This document shows positions 33,239-43,970 of a stretch of DNA of 64,000 nucleotides, one piece after another (position 1 is the stretch's first letter; every line of letters starts with the position of its first letter). Below the pieces are notes generated by a model. It saw only the letters and a list, made by a program, of their open reading frames with translations, searched no databases and was not told the origin of the DNA. The stretch lies in contig NZ_CP018744.1 of assembly GCF_001922545.1 (NCBI RefSeq), positions 248,001 through 312,000 of the forward strand, written 5' to 3'. The position numbers were made by a program, and so were the translations under genes. The stretch is from Borreliella garinii. GTDB lineage: Bacteria; Spirochaetota; Spirochaetia; Borreliales; Borreliaceae.

Positions 33239-34159
33239 ATGATTAAAAGACTAAATAATTTTTTTGAAAAAATCAATATAAAGCCTCAAACAAAAAATCT
33301 GATTGACTACACAACATATAAAATTGGAAACATTTCAAAATTATTTCTCATTCCTAAAAATATTCAAGAAGCTAAAAATATTTTTAAAGCAGCAATAGAA
33401 GAAAATATTACACTATTTATTCTTGGAGGAGGATCCAATATTTTAGTCAATGATAAAGAAGAACTTGATTTTCCAATAATATACACCGGACATCTAAATA
33501 GGATAGAAGTTCTCGATAATAAAATTGTAGCCGAATGTGGTGCAAATTTCGAAAATTTATGTAAAATTGCGCTCAACAGCGGTTTAAGCGGCCTAGAATT
33601 TATCTATGGACTACCTGGAACACTAGGGGGAGCTGTATGGATGAATGCCAGATGCTTTGGGAATGAAATCTCTGAAATACTAAAAAAAATTACATTTATA
33701 AACGATAAAGGAAAAACTATTTGCAAAGAATTTAAAAAAGAAGACTTTAAGTATAAAGTATCACCTTTTCAAAATAAAAACTTTTTCATATTAAAAACTG
33801 AATTGAATTTAAAAAAAGAAGATAAGAAAATTATTGAAGAAAAAATGAATAAAAACAAACAGGCAAGAATAAACAAAGGTCACTATTTATTCCCAAGTAG
33901 TGGGAGCACTTTTAAAAACAATAAAGCATTTCTAAGGCCTAGTGGACAAATAATTGAAGAGTGCAAACTCAAAGGGCTAAGCGTTGGGGGAGCTACAGTA
34001 TCTAAATATCATGGAAACTTTATTATCAATATTAACAATGCCACTTCAAATGACGTAAAAAGTTTAATTGAAAAAGTAAAAACTGAAGTCTACTCAAAAA
34101 CTGGACTTTTACTCGAAGAAGAAGTTCTTTACATAGGATTTAAAAATCAAAAAAGCTAA
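33239..34159 (+). CDS. murB: UDP-N-acetylenolpyruvoylglucosamine reductase
   Basis: FAD enzyme that reduces the enolpyruvyl group to form UDP-MurNAc. The 306-residue protein shows the FAD-binding segments [10 protein letters not shown] and [15 protein letters not shown], the proton-donor serine loop SSGSTFKN, and a C-terminal Glu ([11 protein letters not shown]). The compact length fits type II MurB. No clear ribosome site precedes the ATG. The stop codon overlaps the end of the convergent chemoreceptor gene by 4 nt (CTAA). Confidence 0.94.
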   Translation: MIKRLNNFFEKINIKPQTKNLIDYTTYKIGNISKLFLIPKNIQEAKNIFKAAIEENITLFILGGGSNILVNDKEELDFPIIYTGHLNRIEVLDNKIVAECGANFENLCKIALNSGLSGLEFIYGLPGTLGGAVWMNARCFGNEISEILKKITFINDKGKTICKEFKKEDFKYKVSPFQNKNFFILKTELNLKKEDKKIIEEKMNKNKQARINKGHYLFPSSGSTFKNNKAFLRPSGQIIEECKLKGLSVGGATVSKYHGNFIININNATSNDVKSLIEKVKTEVYSKTGLLLEEEVLYIGFKNQKS

Positions 34160-36363
34160 AAAACAATATCTTTAATCTCATCATTAATCTTTTTAATCAA
34201 TTCCTTTATCTTTAATATCTTATCCTTAGAAGATTTCATCAAAGATGAATATTCTTGAAGAGAACTTATTGCGTCTAAATTCATCTTAGAAACTTTAAAC
34301 TCTTTTAAATCTTGACTAAAGTTGTTAAACTTACTGCTCACAAAAAAATGGTTATTAAATATTTCTTTATACATATTCTTAGCATCTCTAATCTTAGTAT
34401 CGTGAGACAAATACCTTTCTTTAAACTCACCAATTTCTTTAAAATGCTTAGCAAGAGTAAGGTCTACTTTCTCGTGTCTTGAAAAATTGCTGTCCACATT
34501 ATCTTGAATGTCTATAAAATTTTTATAAATTGTATCGATCTCTGAATTAATTACCGCAATAATACTATCAACCGTTTTAAGTTCATCTTTAATGGTTTTA
34601 GAATATTTTCCAGAATTAATAGCAAGCTTTCTAATCTCCTCAGCAACAACTGCAAAACTTTTGCCCGCATCGCCTGCTTTTGCTGCTTCAATTGCTGCAT
34701 TCATAGCAAGCATATTAGTCTGAGCTGAAATTGACACTAAAAGTTTATTTGCACTTTGCAAGCTATTTGTTTGAGACAAAAGATCTGCAAAATTTTTATT
34801 CACATTTTCAAAAACAATATTTAAATCAAGAACTTTACTTTTAATATTTTCAATATCAGTAGAATTTGTAGTAGCAACTTTATTAAAAATTTCCAAATTT
34901 TTATCTATAGTATAAAAAAAACTAACATTCTCTTCAAAATTTGAGGAGATTTCTGACATATGCTTATTGTGGTCATTAATTGGATCAGCAACAGATTCAA
35001 AGCCTTTTGAAATATCAACAATTGATTTTTCAAATCTAGAAAAAGTATCTCTTAGTTGCTCGTAAGCTAAAACGCTAGAATCTATACTCTCAGTATTTAA
35101 CATGGCAGTTTCTATTTGTTCTAAATAAGCATTTAAATCTTCAGAATAAAATTTTATATTCTTAAAAGACTCGTTACTTTTGGACGAAATACTGTCCAGC
35201 TTTGAACCAATATAAGAAATAATAGCCGACGAATACTTAACCTCTAAAGGAGGTTCAAGATTAAAAGGATCGCTTTTTGATTTTTGATAATTAACAATTC
35301 TGTTAAAATCATTAATTAATGAAAAAATAAAAGTATTGCACAAATAAAATATAATTGCAAAAGATGATAATAAGAATATAAAAAACACAACCCAATTTGA
35401 TTTAAACATAATAGGAATAGAATTGACATTAAAAATCAATCCTTGAATCAAAAAATCATCGGTTTTTACAAAGCTTAAAGAATAAAAATCGCTTTCATAA
35501 TTAAAAGTATGCTGAGAAACAGAAGAATCTTTTTTAAGATAGGTTATAACTTTGTTCAAAACATTCTCACTATAAGCTGTAGAAAAAGATTTGGCCTTAA
35601 GATTATTAAAGTTTAAAAAAATGGGCATATAGTTTCTGTCAAGCATAAAAAAATTATAATCCTTACTGCTAAATTTAAGAGAAGAATACAGTTGATTTTC
35701 AATAATATCAAACGATTCATCAAAACATACTAGAATTCCTATAACGCCCAATGTTGCAACAGAATCCCTAACGGGAAAACTTACTACAGAATAAATTTTT
35801 CCATCTATTCTCATGAACCTTGAATAATATTTAAAGTTTTTTTCTACAGGAACAGAATAAATTGGATCAAGTCTAACATCTTTTAAGCCCAGAGATGAAA
35901 AATTTGAATTTGATATTAAAACATTCTTCCCTATAGGAATATAAAATATACCTTCTAGTGAATTTTCTGCTACAGGAATAGTTTTAAAAATTTTATCTAT
36001 AGAGCTAAATTCTCTTGACTTTAAAAACAAATCGCTATTTTCATCTAAATTATCACCCAATTTTAAACTTGAAGACAAAAGAAAACTCTTTGAAGAATTC
36101 ACCAATATCCCAAACCTATAGCTATCTTTTATAAACTCTTCAAGAAACCTAGAGGATTCCAAATATTTAGCCCTAATAACAGAAGACGCGCTGTTTAAAA
36201 ATAACTTAGCATCAGATTTAAAGCGATCCAAATATTCATTTTTATGATTTATATAAGAATAGCCTATAAATAAAAAGTTTAAAAAAAGAAATCCAAATAA
36301 AATTAGATAAAGAAACCGTTTAGTATTTTTCAGATTAGCATCGATTAAATTCTCATCAGTCAT
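34156..36363 (-). CDS. mcp3: Methyl-accepting chemotaxis protein (Mcp3)
   Basis: Transmembrane chemoreceptor, 735 residues, feeding CheW-CheA. TM1 is at about residues 15-35 and TM2 at about 325-347; the ~290 residues between are a periplasmic sensor, probably of Cache type. The signalling hairpin tip is [20 protein letters not shown] followed by [12 protein letters not shown]. The stretch after TM2 does not look like a standard HAMP domain. It corresponds to B31 BB0597. It is divergent from the next receptor across 268 nt and convergent with murB. Confidence 0.92.
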   Translation of the reverse strand: MTDENLIDANLKNTKRFLYLILFGFLFLNFLFIGYSYINHKNEYLDRFKSDAKLFLNSASSVIRAKYLESSRFLEEFIKDSYRFGILVNSSKSFLLSSSLKLGDNLDENSDLFLKSREFSSIDKIFKTIPVAENSLEGIFYIPIGKNVLISNSNFSSLGLKDVRLDPIYSVPVEKNFKYYSRFMRIDGKIYSVVSFPVRDSVATLGVIGILVCFDESFDIIENQLYSSLKFSSKDYNFFMLDRNYMPIFLNFNNLKAKSFSTAYSENVLNKVITYLKKDSSVSQHTFNYESDFYSLSFVKTDDFLIQGLIFNVNSIPIMFKSNWVVFFIFLLSSFAIIFYLCNTFIFSLINDFNRIVNYQKSKSDPFNLEPPLEVKYSSAIISYIGSKLDSISSKSNESFKNIKFYSEDLNAYLEQIETAMLNTESIDSSVLAYEQLRDTFSRFEKSIVDISKGFESVADPINDHNKHMSEISSNFEENVSFFYTIDKNLEIFNKVATTNSTDIENIKSKVLDLNIVFENVNKNFADLLSQTNSLQSANKLLVSISAQTNMLAMNAAIEAAKAGDAGKSFAVVAEEIRKLAINSGKYSKTIKDELKTVDSIIAVINSEIDTIYKNFIDIQDNVDSNFSRHEKVDLTLAKHFKEIGEFKERYLSHDTKIRDAKNMYKEIFNNHFFVSSKFNNFSQDLKEFKVSKMNLDAISSLQEYSSLMKSSKDKILKIKELIKKINDEIKDIVF

Positions 36364-36555
36364 AAAAGCTCTCCAAACATAACATTAATATTATGATTAA
36401 AACCTTAAAACAAAACTTTCACCTTCACAAATAACGTATAAATAATTACTAATAACAATTAGCAAATTAGACTTTTCTTTCTAAATCTTAAAGATCAAAT
36501 CCCCAAATATTTGCAAATAATTATTTTATTATTTAGCTACATGCATATATAATTA

Positions 36556-36561
36556 TATAAT
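36556..36561 (+). promoter_or_regulatory. Possible -10 box of mcp2 in the divergent mcp region
   Basis: TATAAT lies about 70 nt before the GTG start. No good -35 box is present. The rest of the 268-nt divergent region (36364-36631) is A/T-rich and shows no other clear gene or hairpin. Confidence 0.35.
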
Positions 36562-36631
36562 AAAACATATGGAATACTAAAAATTTAATTTTTTAAAATT
36601 TTATGAAAAATCAAAATTTTGAGGGGACTTA

Positions 36632-38779
36632 GTGAAAGAAAAGAAACTTAACTCCAACCTTTTTTATAAATTTAATTTTATAATTCTGGCATATACAATA
36701 ATCATTATTGCAACAACCTTTTTACTATTAGACCAAGGCTATAAAAAAATAATAACAAAAGAACTTAAAGACTTTACAAAATTCATTAACCAAGCAATGA
36801 TTAAAAGCTTTTCTGATGAATCTAAAGAGATAATAAAAGCCTTAAGCGTATTAACAGCTAGGTATGATTATAAATCTGCAATTCTAAATAACAGAAGTGA
36901 TGAGCACTTAGTATCTGGCAAGATTTTAGCTGCACTCCCGTCTTTTATTAAAATAATAGAGTATGCAAATAAAGATGGATACATAATAGCATCAAGTGAA
37001 AAAAGAAGAAATGGTCAATACATGAGCTTAAAAGAATTGCTCTTAGGCAAAGCTATAACTACATTTCAAATTTCAATTCTTTACAACAGTTTAGCAAAAA
37101 TAAATAACAATTTTTATATTCCAATAGCATATAAAATAACAGATTCAAAAAAATCTAATATTGGATATATTATTTTATATGCTGACATTTCAGAAAAAAT
37201 TGCTGAACTAAAAGAATATCTTTTATTGCTTTTGGAAAACTCACTACTAGAACAAAATGCAAGCAGCCAAAACTCATCAAAATACTTTAATGTATACATA
37301 ATAAACAGCAGTGGAGATGCATTTGGGGGAAAAGATGAAGTTTTGAAAAACATAAAGCACATATTTGGCTTTAACGTAAAAACATTAACTCAAATTTTAA
37401 GCGCATTATCTCAAGGAAAAGCAAATTACAATGCAAGCAATTCAAATGAAATAATCTCCTTAGCAAGAATCACAACATCCAATTGGTACTTAGGAATAAA
37501 GATAGATTACAATAATATATTTTCAACAGAATTTAAAAATATGAGATTAGTTTCACTTTCTATTATATTTATTTTGGTAATAATTTTTATACTAATAATG
37601 ATATCAACAATAAAAACTTTAATAATATCAAAAATAGATAAACTCAACGTTGTCATTCCAAAAGTTAAAAACGGCGACTTAACATTTAAAATCGAATCTA
37701 AAGGCAAAGATTCAATAAGCTCAACAATAAATCTTTTTGGGCATTTTATTGAAAATCTAAAAAATGTAATCAATTCGCTACAAGAACGAGTGAGGCTGCT
37801 TAAAGAAAACGGAGACCATTTATTTAGTGAAATAAATAAAACCCACAGTACAATAAAAAATTCAAATCAATACATAGAAAAAACACAAGAAGAAGTAGAA
37901 AAACAGGTAGAATTCATCTCTAATACAACAGGAGTAATTGAAAGTCTTTCAAAAAATATTTCGTCTCTTGACAACTCAATTGAAACTCAAGCTGCAAGCG
38001 TTGAACAATCCTCATCAGCTATCGAAGAAATGATAGGAGGGATACAATCAATAACAGAAATAACTCAAAAAGCTGCAAAAAGCACAGAAGAACTAAAAAG
38101 ATTTTCTGATGATGGGCGAAAAAAACAAGAAGAAGTTATTACTCAAATCAAAGAGATTTTTAAAAACTCAACAAGATTACAAGAAGCAAACTCTTTAATT
38201 TCATCCATCGCCAGTCAAACTAACCTACTCTCAATGAACGCTGCAATTGAGGCATCTCATGCTGGTGAAGCTGGAAAAGGATTTGCTATTGTTGCAGAAG
38301 AAATAAAAGACTTAGCAGAACAAGTAACATCACAATCAGAATCTGTTGCTTCATCAATTAACGAAATAATGGATTCAATAACTAAAACGGTAAACACTTC
38401 TGAATTAACAAATAAAGCTTTCAATCAAATATTCGATTCAATCAATCTAGTTGTTCAAGTAATAGAAGAAATAAATCACACAATGCAAGAGCAATCAATA
38501 GGTAGCCAAGAAATTTTAAAGGCTTTAAATACAATGAGAGAAATAACATATGAAGTAAAGATTGGCTCAAATGATATGTTTAGAGGCAACAAAGAAATCA
38601 TTAGCACTTTTAAACTATTAGGAGAAATTAATATTACGGTCTCAAACTCAATGAAAGGTTTAAAAGAAGAGATTAATAAACTAGTAGAAGCTATTGAGCG
38701 TATTAAAGTTTTAGGAACTACAAACTCAAGCCATATTTCTGGAATTAGTGAAAGTACAAATCAATTTAAAACCAAATAA
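36632..38779 (+). CDS. mcp2: Methyl-accepting chemotaxis protein (Mcp2)
   Basis: Transmembrane chemoreceptor, 715 residues (B31 BB0596 by position). TM1 at about 13-32, periplasmic sensor to about 305, TM2 at about 308-330, then a good HAMP domain ([13 protein letters not shown]) and a signalling domain with tip [20 protein letters not shown] and [12 protein letters not shown]. The start is GTG at 36632 with GAGGGG 5 nt upstream. It is followed after 21 nt by a membrane gene and then argS, apparently one operon. Confidence 0.93.
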   Translation: MKEKKLNSNLFYKFNFIILAYTIIIIATTFLLLDQGYKKIITKELKDFTKFINQAMIKSFSDESKEIIKALSVLTARYDYKSAILNNRSDEHLVSGKILAALPSFIKIIEYANKDGYIIASSEKRRNGQYMSLKELLLGKAITTFQISILYNSLAKINNNFYIPIAYKITDSKKSNIGYIILYADISEKIAELKEYLLLLLENSLLEQNASSQNSSKYFNVYIINSSGDAFGGKDEVLKNIKHIFGFNVKTLTQILSALSQGKANYNASNSNEIISLARITTSNWYLGIKIDYNNIFSTEFKNMRLVSLSIIFILVIIFILIMISTIKTLIISKIDKLNVVIPKVKNGDLTFKIESKGKDSISSTINLFGHFIENLKNVINSLQERVRLLKENGDHLFSEINKTHSTIKNSNQYIEKTQEEVEKQVEFISNTTGVIESLSKNISSLDNSIETQAASVEQSSSAIEEMIGGIQSITEITQKAAKSTEELKRFSDDGRKKQEEVITQIKEIFKNSTRLQEANSLISSIASQTNLLSMNAAIEASHAGEAGKGFAIVAEEIKDLAEQVTSQSESVASSINEIMDSITKTVNTSELTNKAFNQIFDSINLVVQVIEEINHTMQEQSIGSQEILKALNTMREITYEVKIGSNDMFRGNKEIISTFKLLGEINITVSNSMKGLKEEINKLVEAIERIKVLGTTNSSHISGISESTNQFKTK

Positions 38780-38800
38780 AATGGATTAATAGGAAATAAT

Positions 38801-39400
38801 ATGCAAAAAAAGACATTTTATAACACTGAAAAATATCTTAAAAGTCATTTAATGTTATTTCCTATTTTTGCTTATACAAAAAACTTTTTAGATGCTAGTA
38901 TCGCATCTGTTTGGATTTCACTGTGCATTATATTCCCTGCCTTAATAATCAATCAAATAGAACTAAAAAAGCATAAAAGTCATATATTAGGAATATATCT
39001 ATTAATAATAGGAATTTTTACTAGTCTTACTTACTTATTCATGCTATATTTAACACCGACCTTATACAAAGAATTCAAATTTTCAATACCCATTTTAATA
39101 GCCATAATAATATCATTCCATAAAAATGAGCCTTTTAAAATCATGAAAAATCCATCAATGATAATTAAATATTCTAAAATTCCAATTTTAGTTTTCATTG
39201 CTCTAAGCTTTACAATTTCAATTATTAGAGAAATATTAAACACAGGAAATTTAAAACTTTTTAATAAAGAAATACCTATAATAAAAGAGTTTATAAATAC
39301 AAAAATGTTAGCCCATAGCTCAAACATTTTTATTGTAGCATCTTTAATTTTACTATTAATCAATATACTAACAAGTGTTAAAGAGGAAAAAAATGACTAA
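38801..39400 (+). CDS. Lone, degenerate RnfE/NqrD-like membrane protein
   Basis: A 199-residue protein with about six membrane spans (B31 BB0595 by position, hypothetical). The pattern matches the RnfA/RnfE/NqrD/NqrE family: [16 protein letters not shown] for [32 protein letters not shown] followed by KNEPF for the AYxPxLYxSLGIFIPLIVVNC...RAEAF segment, and [11 protein letters not shown] for the family RELLGSGTL. Both cysteines that hold an iron-sulphur cluster in the family are missing: Phe20 and about Ile103 occupy their places. No other Rnf gene is nearby. The family link is inference by eye. AGGAAA precedes the ATG. It overlaps argS by 8 nt. Confidence 0.7.
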   Translation: MQKKTFYNTEKYLKSHLMLFPIFAYTKNFLDASIASVWISLCIIFPALIINQIELKKHKSHILGIYLLIIGIFTSLTYLFMLYLTPTLYKEFKFSIPILIAIIISFHKNEPFKIMKNPSMIIKYSKIPILVFIALSFTISIIREILNTGNLKLFNKEIPIIKEFINTKMLAHSSNIFIVASLILLLINILTSVKEEKND

Positions 39401-41150
39401 AAGTGTTAAAAAAGATATTAAAAACGAAATTAGCATTATAGTTGCCAATCTAGCATTATCAAAAAATATAAAACTGGACAAAATCAATATAAATATTCAA
39501 AAACCTCCCAAAAATGATTTAGGGGATATTTCCATATTAATATTTGAACTTAGCAAAACCTTAGAACTTCCTATTGCAACTATCTCTGAAGAAATAATAA
39601 AAACTCTTAAAGCTAAATATGAAATTAAAGCTATGGGGCCTTACTTAAATATTAAAATTCCTAGAAAAGAATATATAAACAATACAATACAAATGGTAAA
39701 TGCCCAAAAAGATAGCTATGGAACAAGTAAATATCTAGACAATAAAAAAATAATATTAGAATTTTCATCGCCCAATACAAACAAACCACTGCATGTAGGA
39801 CATCTTAGAAATGACGCAATAGGAGAAAGTCTGTCAAGAATATTAAAAGCTGTAGGTGCAAAAATTACAAAAATAAACTTAATAAACGACCGGGGAGTTC
39901 ATATCTGCAAATCAATGCTTGCATACAAAAAATTTGGAAATGACATTACCCCAGAAAAAGCTTTTAAAAAAGGAGACCATTTAATTGGCGAGTTTTATAT
40001 TGAATACAACAAATACTCACAAGAAAATGAAAATGCTGAAAAAGAAATTCAAGATCTACTTTTAAAATGGGAACAAAAAGATGCAAACACAATTAAACTT
40101 TGGGAAAAGTTAAACAAATGGGCAATTGAAGGAATAAAAGAAACATACAAAATTACAAACATCTTATTTGATAAAATTTACCTTGAAAGTGAAATTTTTG
40201 AAATTGGGAAAAATGTCGTATTAGAAGGGCTTGAAAAAGGATTTTGCTACAAACGAGAAGATGGAGCAATATGTATTGACCTGCCTTCTGACTCGGATGA
40301 AAAAGCAGAGGCTAAAGCAAAACAAAAAGTACTAATAAGATCAAACGGAACATCTATCTATCTTACCCAAGATTTAGGAAATATAGCAATTAGAACAAAA
40401 GAATTTGATTTTGACGAAATGATTTATGTGGTTGGAAGTGAGCAAATTCAGCACTTCAAAAATTTATTTTTTGTATCAGAAAAATTGGGAATTTCTAAAA
40501 ACAAACAACTTATTCATTTATCACACGGAATGGTCAATCTTATTGATGGCAAAATGAAATCAAGAGAAGGTAATGTAATTGACGGGGATAATTTAATCTC
40601 AGAGCTAATAGAATCAATAATGCCTGAAATTACACAAAAAATTGATAATAAAGAGAGTGCCAAAAAAAATGCTTTAAATATTGCACTAGGAGCAATTCAC
40701 TATTATCTGCTAAAATCAGCTGTACATAAAGATATTTTATTTAACAAAAAAGAAAGTCTATCTTTTACGGGAAATTCTGGACCATATATCCAATACGTTG
40801 GAGCAAGAATTAATAGTATTCTTGAAAAATATAATGCACTTTCTATTCCAATAATAAAAAAAATTAATTTTGAACTTTTAAAACATGAAAAAGAGTGGGA
40901 AATTATTAAAATAATATCAGAATTAGAAGAAACTATAATCAAGGCAGCAAAAGATTTAAACCCTTCAATACTTGCAAACTATTCATACTCGCTTGCAAAG
41001 CATTTTAGCGCATACTATCAAGAAGTGAAAGTGATAGATATAAACAACGCAGATTTAACAGCCGCAAGAATTGAATTTTTAAAAGCTATATTACAAACAA
41101 TAAAAAATTGCATGCACCTGCTAAATATTCCTTATATGTTAAAAATGTAG
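39393..41150 (+). CDS. argS: Arginyl-tRNA synthetase
   Basis: Class I synthetase of 585 residues. The Add1 domain is at the N-terminus, the HIGH-type motif is [27 protein letters not shown] and [16 protein letters not shown] (KMSKS-type, here KMKSREGN) follow, and the C-terminal anticodon-binding DALR domain ends the protein. I start at the ATG at 39393, which has AGAGGAA upstream; six earlier codons in frame lack support. The ATG overlaps the preceding stop (ATGACTAA). It is the last gene of the mcp2 run. Confidence 0.96.
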   Translation: MTKSVKKDIKNEISIIVANLALSKNIKLDKININIQKPPKNDLGDISILIFELSKTLELPIATISEEIIKTLKAKYEIKAMGPYLNIKIPRKEYINNTIQMVNAQKDSYGTSKYLDNKKIILEFSSPNTNKPLHVGHLRNDAIGESLSRILKAVGAKITKINLINDRGVHICKSMLAYKKFGNDITPEKAFKKGDHLIGEFYIEYNKYSQENENAEKEIQDLLLKWEQKDANTIKLWEKLNKWAIEGIKETYKITNILFDKIYLESEIFEIGKNVVLEGLEKGFCYKREDGAICIDLPSDSDEKAEAKAKQKVLIRSNGTSIYLTQDLGNIAIRTKEFDFDEMIYVVGSEQIQHFKNLFFVSEKLGISKNKQLIHLSHGMVNLIDGKMKSREGNVIDGDNLISELIESIMPEITQKIDNKESAKKNALNIALGAIHYYLLKSAVHKDILFNKKESLSFTGNSGPYIQYVGARINSILEKYNALSIPIIKKINFELLKHEKEWEIIKIISELEETIIKAAKDLNPSILANYSYSLAKHFSAYYQEVKVIDINNADLTAARIEFLKAILQTIKNCMHLLNIPYMLKM

Positions 41151-41180
41151 ACAAGAAAATTTTGTAGAATTTTCTTGTCT
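41149..41180. terminator. Bidirectional terminator between argS and acyl-CoA ligase
   Basis: AGACAAGAAAATT pairs perfectly with AATTTTCTTGTCT around TTGTAG (13-bp stem). It begins at the argS stop codon and includes the last bases of the convergent ligase gene's stop region. Both sides are T-poor but the stem carries T/A runs. Confidence 0.7.
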
Positions 41181-43116
41181 AATATCCGTTTAAATCTAAA
41201 TCACTTTTACTAAAAATTAATTTTATTTTATCTTCATACTTTTGAGATATATAGTATCTTTTTAACTTAAGGGTATTGGTAAGTTCTTCTCCAATGGAAA
41301 AAGAATCCTGAAGTAAAACAAAGCCTACTATTTTTTCAAAATTTTTAAAACCCGATTTAGTATTAATAGTATCTGAGATATGCTTAGAATAAAGTTTGTT
41401 CACATCCTCATTAACCAATAAATCACTTCTAGAAGAAAAAGATACTCCATTGGAATTTGCCCATTTTTCAAGATTATCAAAATTAGGCACAATAACGGCT
41501 CCCAAAAATTTTTGATCTTGACCAACAATCATAATATTTTCAATAAATAAAGATTTACCCAAAATTCTCTCAAGGGGCTCAGGTTCAATATTTTCTCCTC
41601 CTCTGAGAACAATTGTATCTTTGCTTCTACCAACAATTGAAATTTCATTATTAATTGTCAATCTAACTAAGTCTCCAGTCTTCAACCAACCATCTTCTGT
41701 TAAAACTTCACTGGTCTTAGCCTTATCCTTAAAGTAACCGCTCATTATTTGTGGGGACCTTACCCAAAGCTCACCTTTTTCTCCATAAGGCAAAACTTTC
41801 CCATCAATTCCAACTACTTTGTATTCAACATCTGGCAAAATAGGGCCTACAGTTCTTGCTACGGGACCCTTAAGACGCCTAACACTCAAAATAGGACCCG
41901 TTTCGGTAAGACCATAACCTTCAAGAACTTTAATTCCTACAGCCTTAAAAAAATAATCAACATAATCAACCAACGCCCCACCACCAGAAACTCCAAATTC
42001 AAAATTTTGTCCAAGGGCATTTTTTATTTTTTTAAATACCAAAATATCACCTAATAATTTAATAGGAAAAATTAAAATAATCCCAATAAATAAAAATAAC
42101 TTTGAAAAAATTGAAATAAATAAATTGGGTTTTTTATAAACAGGTGAAAAACCTAAAAATTTTTCATTAAGCTTTGCATAAATAATTCCAACTTTTAAAA
42201 ATCCCCCGAACACAAGTTTCTTAATTAAAGATTCTGATACCTTTTTAATAATGCCTATTCTTATGCCTTCCCAAATTCTAGGTACAGAAATAATCATTTG
42301 GGGATTTAAAAGTAAAAAATCTTTTAACAAAACAGGACCTATAGGCTTTGAATATGCAATTGTTACACCCTTTAAAGCAACTATATATTCACAAGCCCTT
42401 TCAAAAGAATGCCAAAGAGGAAGAATAGAAATCATTATCTTGCCAGGTTTAATTTCTGGAAGATAATCATAAAGTCTGTCTAATTGAAAAATAAAAGATT
42501 CATGTCTTAACATTACTCCCTTTGGCATACCTGTTGTGCCAGAAGTATATATTATAGTTGCAATATCTTTTGAAGAACCTTTTTCAATCTCTATATCAAA
42601 TGATTTTGGATTAGCTCTTAAATGCTCAGCTCCAAGTTCTAGTAATTTTTTATAAGAAAAAATAGTAATAGTCCCCATTTTTTCTTCATAAGATTTATCA
42701 TCATCAATAACAACAATGCACTTCACCAATCTAAGATCATGTTTTTTGGATAAAACTTTTTGAAGTTGTTTATTGTTTTCAACAAAAATAAAAGTGGATT
42801 CAGAATGGTTAATAATATAAGCTAATTCATCCTCAGAAGAATCATTCCCCCGTGGAACATCAACACAACCTAACCCTAAAGTAGCAATGTCAATTATTAC
42901 CCACTCTCTTCTAGAATCAGAAATAATGACAACCTTTTCTCCCCTTTTAATGCCATAATGCAAAAGCCCAGAAGCCACTCTTTTTACTTCATTCCAAAAG
43001 TCAGCATATATTTGCTTCTTAAAACTTTTAGAATCTCCTTCCTTATACATAAAAATATCAAGCTCACTATAAAGGGTTATTACCTCTTTAAAACGCTTGG
43101 GCACAGTATCTCTCAT
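41179..43116 (-). CDS. Long-chain acyl-CoA synthetase (AMP-binding)
   Basis: A 645-residue adenylate-forming enzyme that activates fatty acids to acyl-CoA, needed by an organism that takes host fatty acids for its lipids. Motifs: TIIYTSGTTGMPKGVMLRH (P-loop), LPLWHSFER, GYGLTETGPILS, GWLKTGDLV, and GGENIEPEPLE. A moderately hydrophobic insertion at about 330-360 suggests membrane association. GAGGGGG lies before the ATG. It follows the CPBP protease gene by 25 nt. Confidence 0.9.
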   Translation of the reverse strand: MRDTVPKRFKEVITLYSELDIFMYKEGDSKSFKKQIYADFWNEVKRVASGLLHYGIKRGEKVVIISDSRREWVIIDIATLGLGCVDVPRGNDSSEDELAYIINHSESTFIFVENNKQLQKVLSKKHDLRLVKCIVVIDDDKSYEEKMGTITIFSYKKLLELGAEHLRANPKSFDIEIEKGSSKDIATIIYTSGTTGMPKGVMLRHESFIFQLDRLYDYLPEIKPGKIMISILPLWHSFERACEYIVALKGVTIAYSKPIGPVLLKDFLLLNPQMIISVPRIWEGIRIGIIKKVSESLIKKLVFGGFLKVGIIYAKLNEKFLGFSPVYKKPNLFISIFSKLFLFIGIILIFPIKLLGDILVFKKIKNALGQNFEFGVSGGGALVDYVDYFFKAVGIKVLEGYGLTETGPILSVRRLKGPVARTVGPILPDVEYKVVGIDGKVLPYGEKGELWVRSPQIMSGYFKDKAKTSEVLTEDGWLKTGDLVRLTINNEISIVGRSKDTIVLRGGENIEPEPLERILGKSLFIENIMIVGQDQKFLGAVIVPNFDNLEKWANSNGVSFSSRSDLLVNEDVNKLYSKHISDTINTKSGFKNFEKIVGFVLLQDSFSIGEELTNTLKLKRYYISQKYEDKIKLIFSKSDLDLNGY

Positions 43117-43141
43117 AAATCCCCCTCAAATCAATTTGAAA

Positions 43142-43855
43142 TTAACTTAAAACAAGCAATAGACTGCTAACAATAATATTATAAAAACTATGCATAAAAA
43201 TCACATAATATACATTTTTATACCTTAAATAGATAAAAGCAAAAAATATCCCTAATATAAATGTAATCAAAAATCCTAAAATTCCATAATATAAGTGCCC
43301 ATAAGCAAAAAAAATACTACTGAGAAAAATGGCAACTACGGCGGGAAATCCCATTTGTACAAACTTGGTAATAACAAAAGCCCTGTAAAACAACTCTTCA
43401 AAAGATCCTGTAAAAAAAGAGGTAAAAGTCATTAAAAACAATGATTTTTTACTGCTAATTTTCCAATTAAATCCAACATTGTTTTGGAAATAATAGGCAA
43501 GTGCCGATTCTGGCAATAGATATTCAAGTAAAAAAGCTATTAAAAAAATGAATATCATTGCACTCAATATTGTTTTAATAAAAATTACAATAGATTCCCA
43601 AATAAAAATAAATTTAAATTTAGGAATAAAAAACTCTGCTCTAAAATCATCATAAGAACTGGTAAGTTTAAAAAAATAAATTATAAAAATAATTAAAAAA
43701 GATCTTGAAATCCAAAAATAATAATGGTTTTCATTAACATTCCAAAATTCTGAATTGACATTTTCAAAAGGAGATGCAAGATGAATAACTACATAGACCA
43801 AAAAAATATCAAGCAAAGCTAGCTTGAATGGATATTTATTTTTTAACAATTGCAT
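43142..43855 (-). CDS. CPBP-family intramembrane metalloprotease (CAAX-like)
   Basis: A 237-residue membrane protein with about six spans. The three family motifs are present: EELFYRAF (EExxxR), FFAYGHLYYG with His, and a C-terminal HSFYN. Relatives process prenylated proteins in eukaryotes; bacterial members cleave peptides or confer bacteriocin immunity. The substrate here is unknown. No ribosome site precedes the ATG; instead a complete promoter ends 5 nt upstream, so the mRNA may be leaderless. Confidence 0.85.
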   Translation of the reverse strand: MQLLKNKYPFKLALLDIFLVYVVIHLASPFENVNSEFWNVNENHYYFWISRSFLIIFIIYFFKLTSSYDDFRAEFFIPKFKFIFIWESIVIFIKTILSAMIFIFLIAFLLEYLLPESALAYYFQNNVGFNWKISSKKSLFLMTFTSFFTGSFEELFYRAFVITKFVQMGFPAVVAIFLSSIFFAYGHLYYGILGFLITFILGIFFAFIYLRYKNVYYVIFMHSFYNIIVSSLLLVLS

Positions 43856-43860
43856 AAAGT

Positions 43861-43889
43861 ATTGTAATTAAATAATCATTAATTGTCAA
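43861..43889 (-). promoter_or_regulatory. Promoter abutting the CPBP protease start
   Basis: On the minus strand TTGACA (43889-43884) and TACAAT (43866-43861) are exactly 17 nt apart. Only ACTTT separates the -10 box from the ATG at 43855, so transcription should start at or next to the A of the start codon. Confidence 0.7.
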
Positions 43890-43970
43890 TTAATGATTAT
43901 TGATTGATTAATCAAAACAAATTAGAATTCAAAAGATAATTATTATTAATAAAAAATAGGAATATTATAA

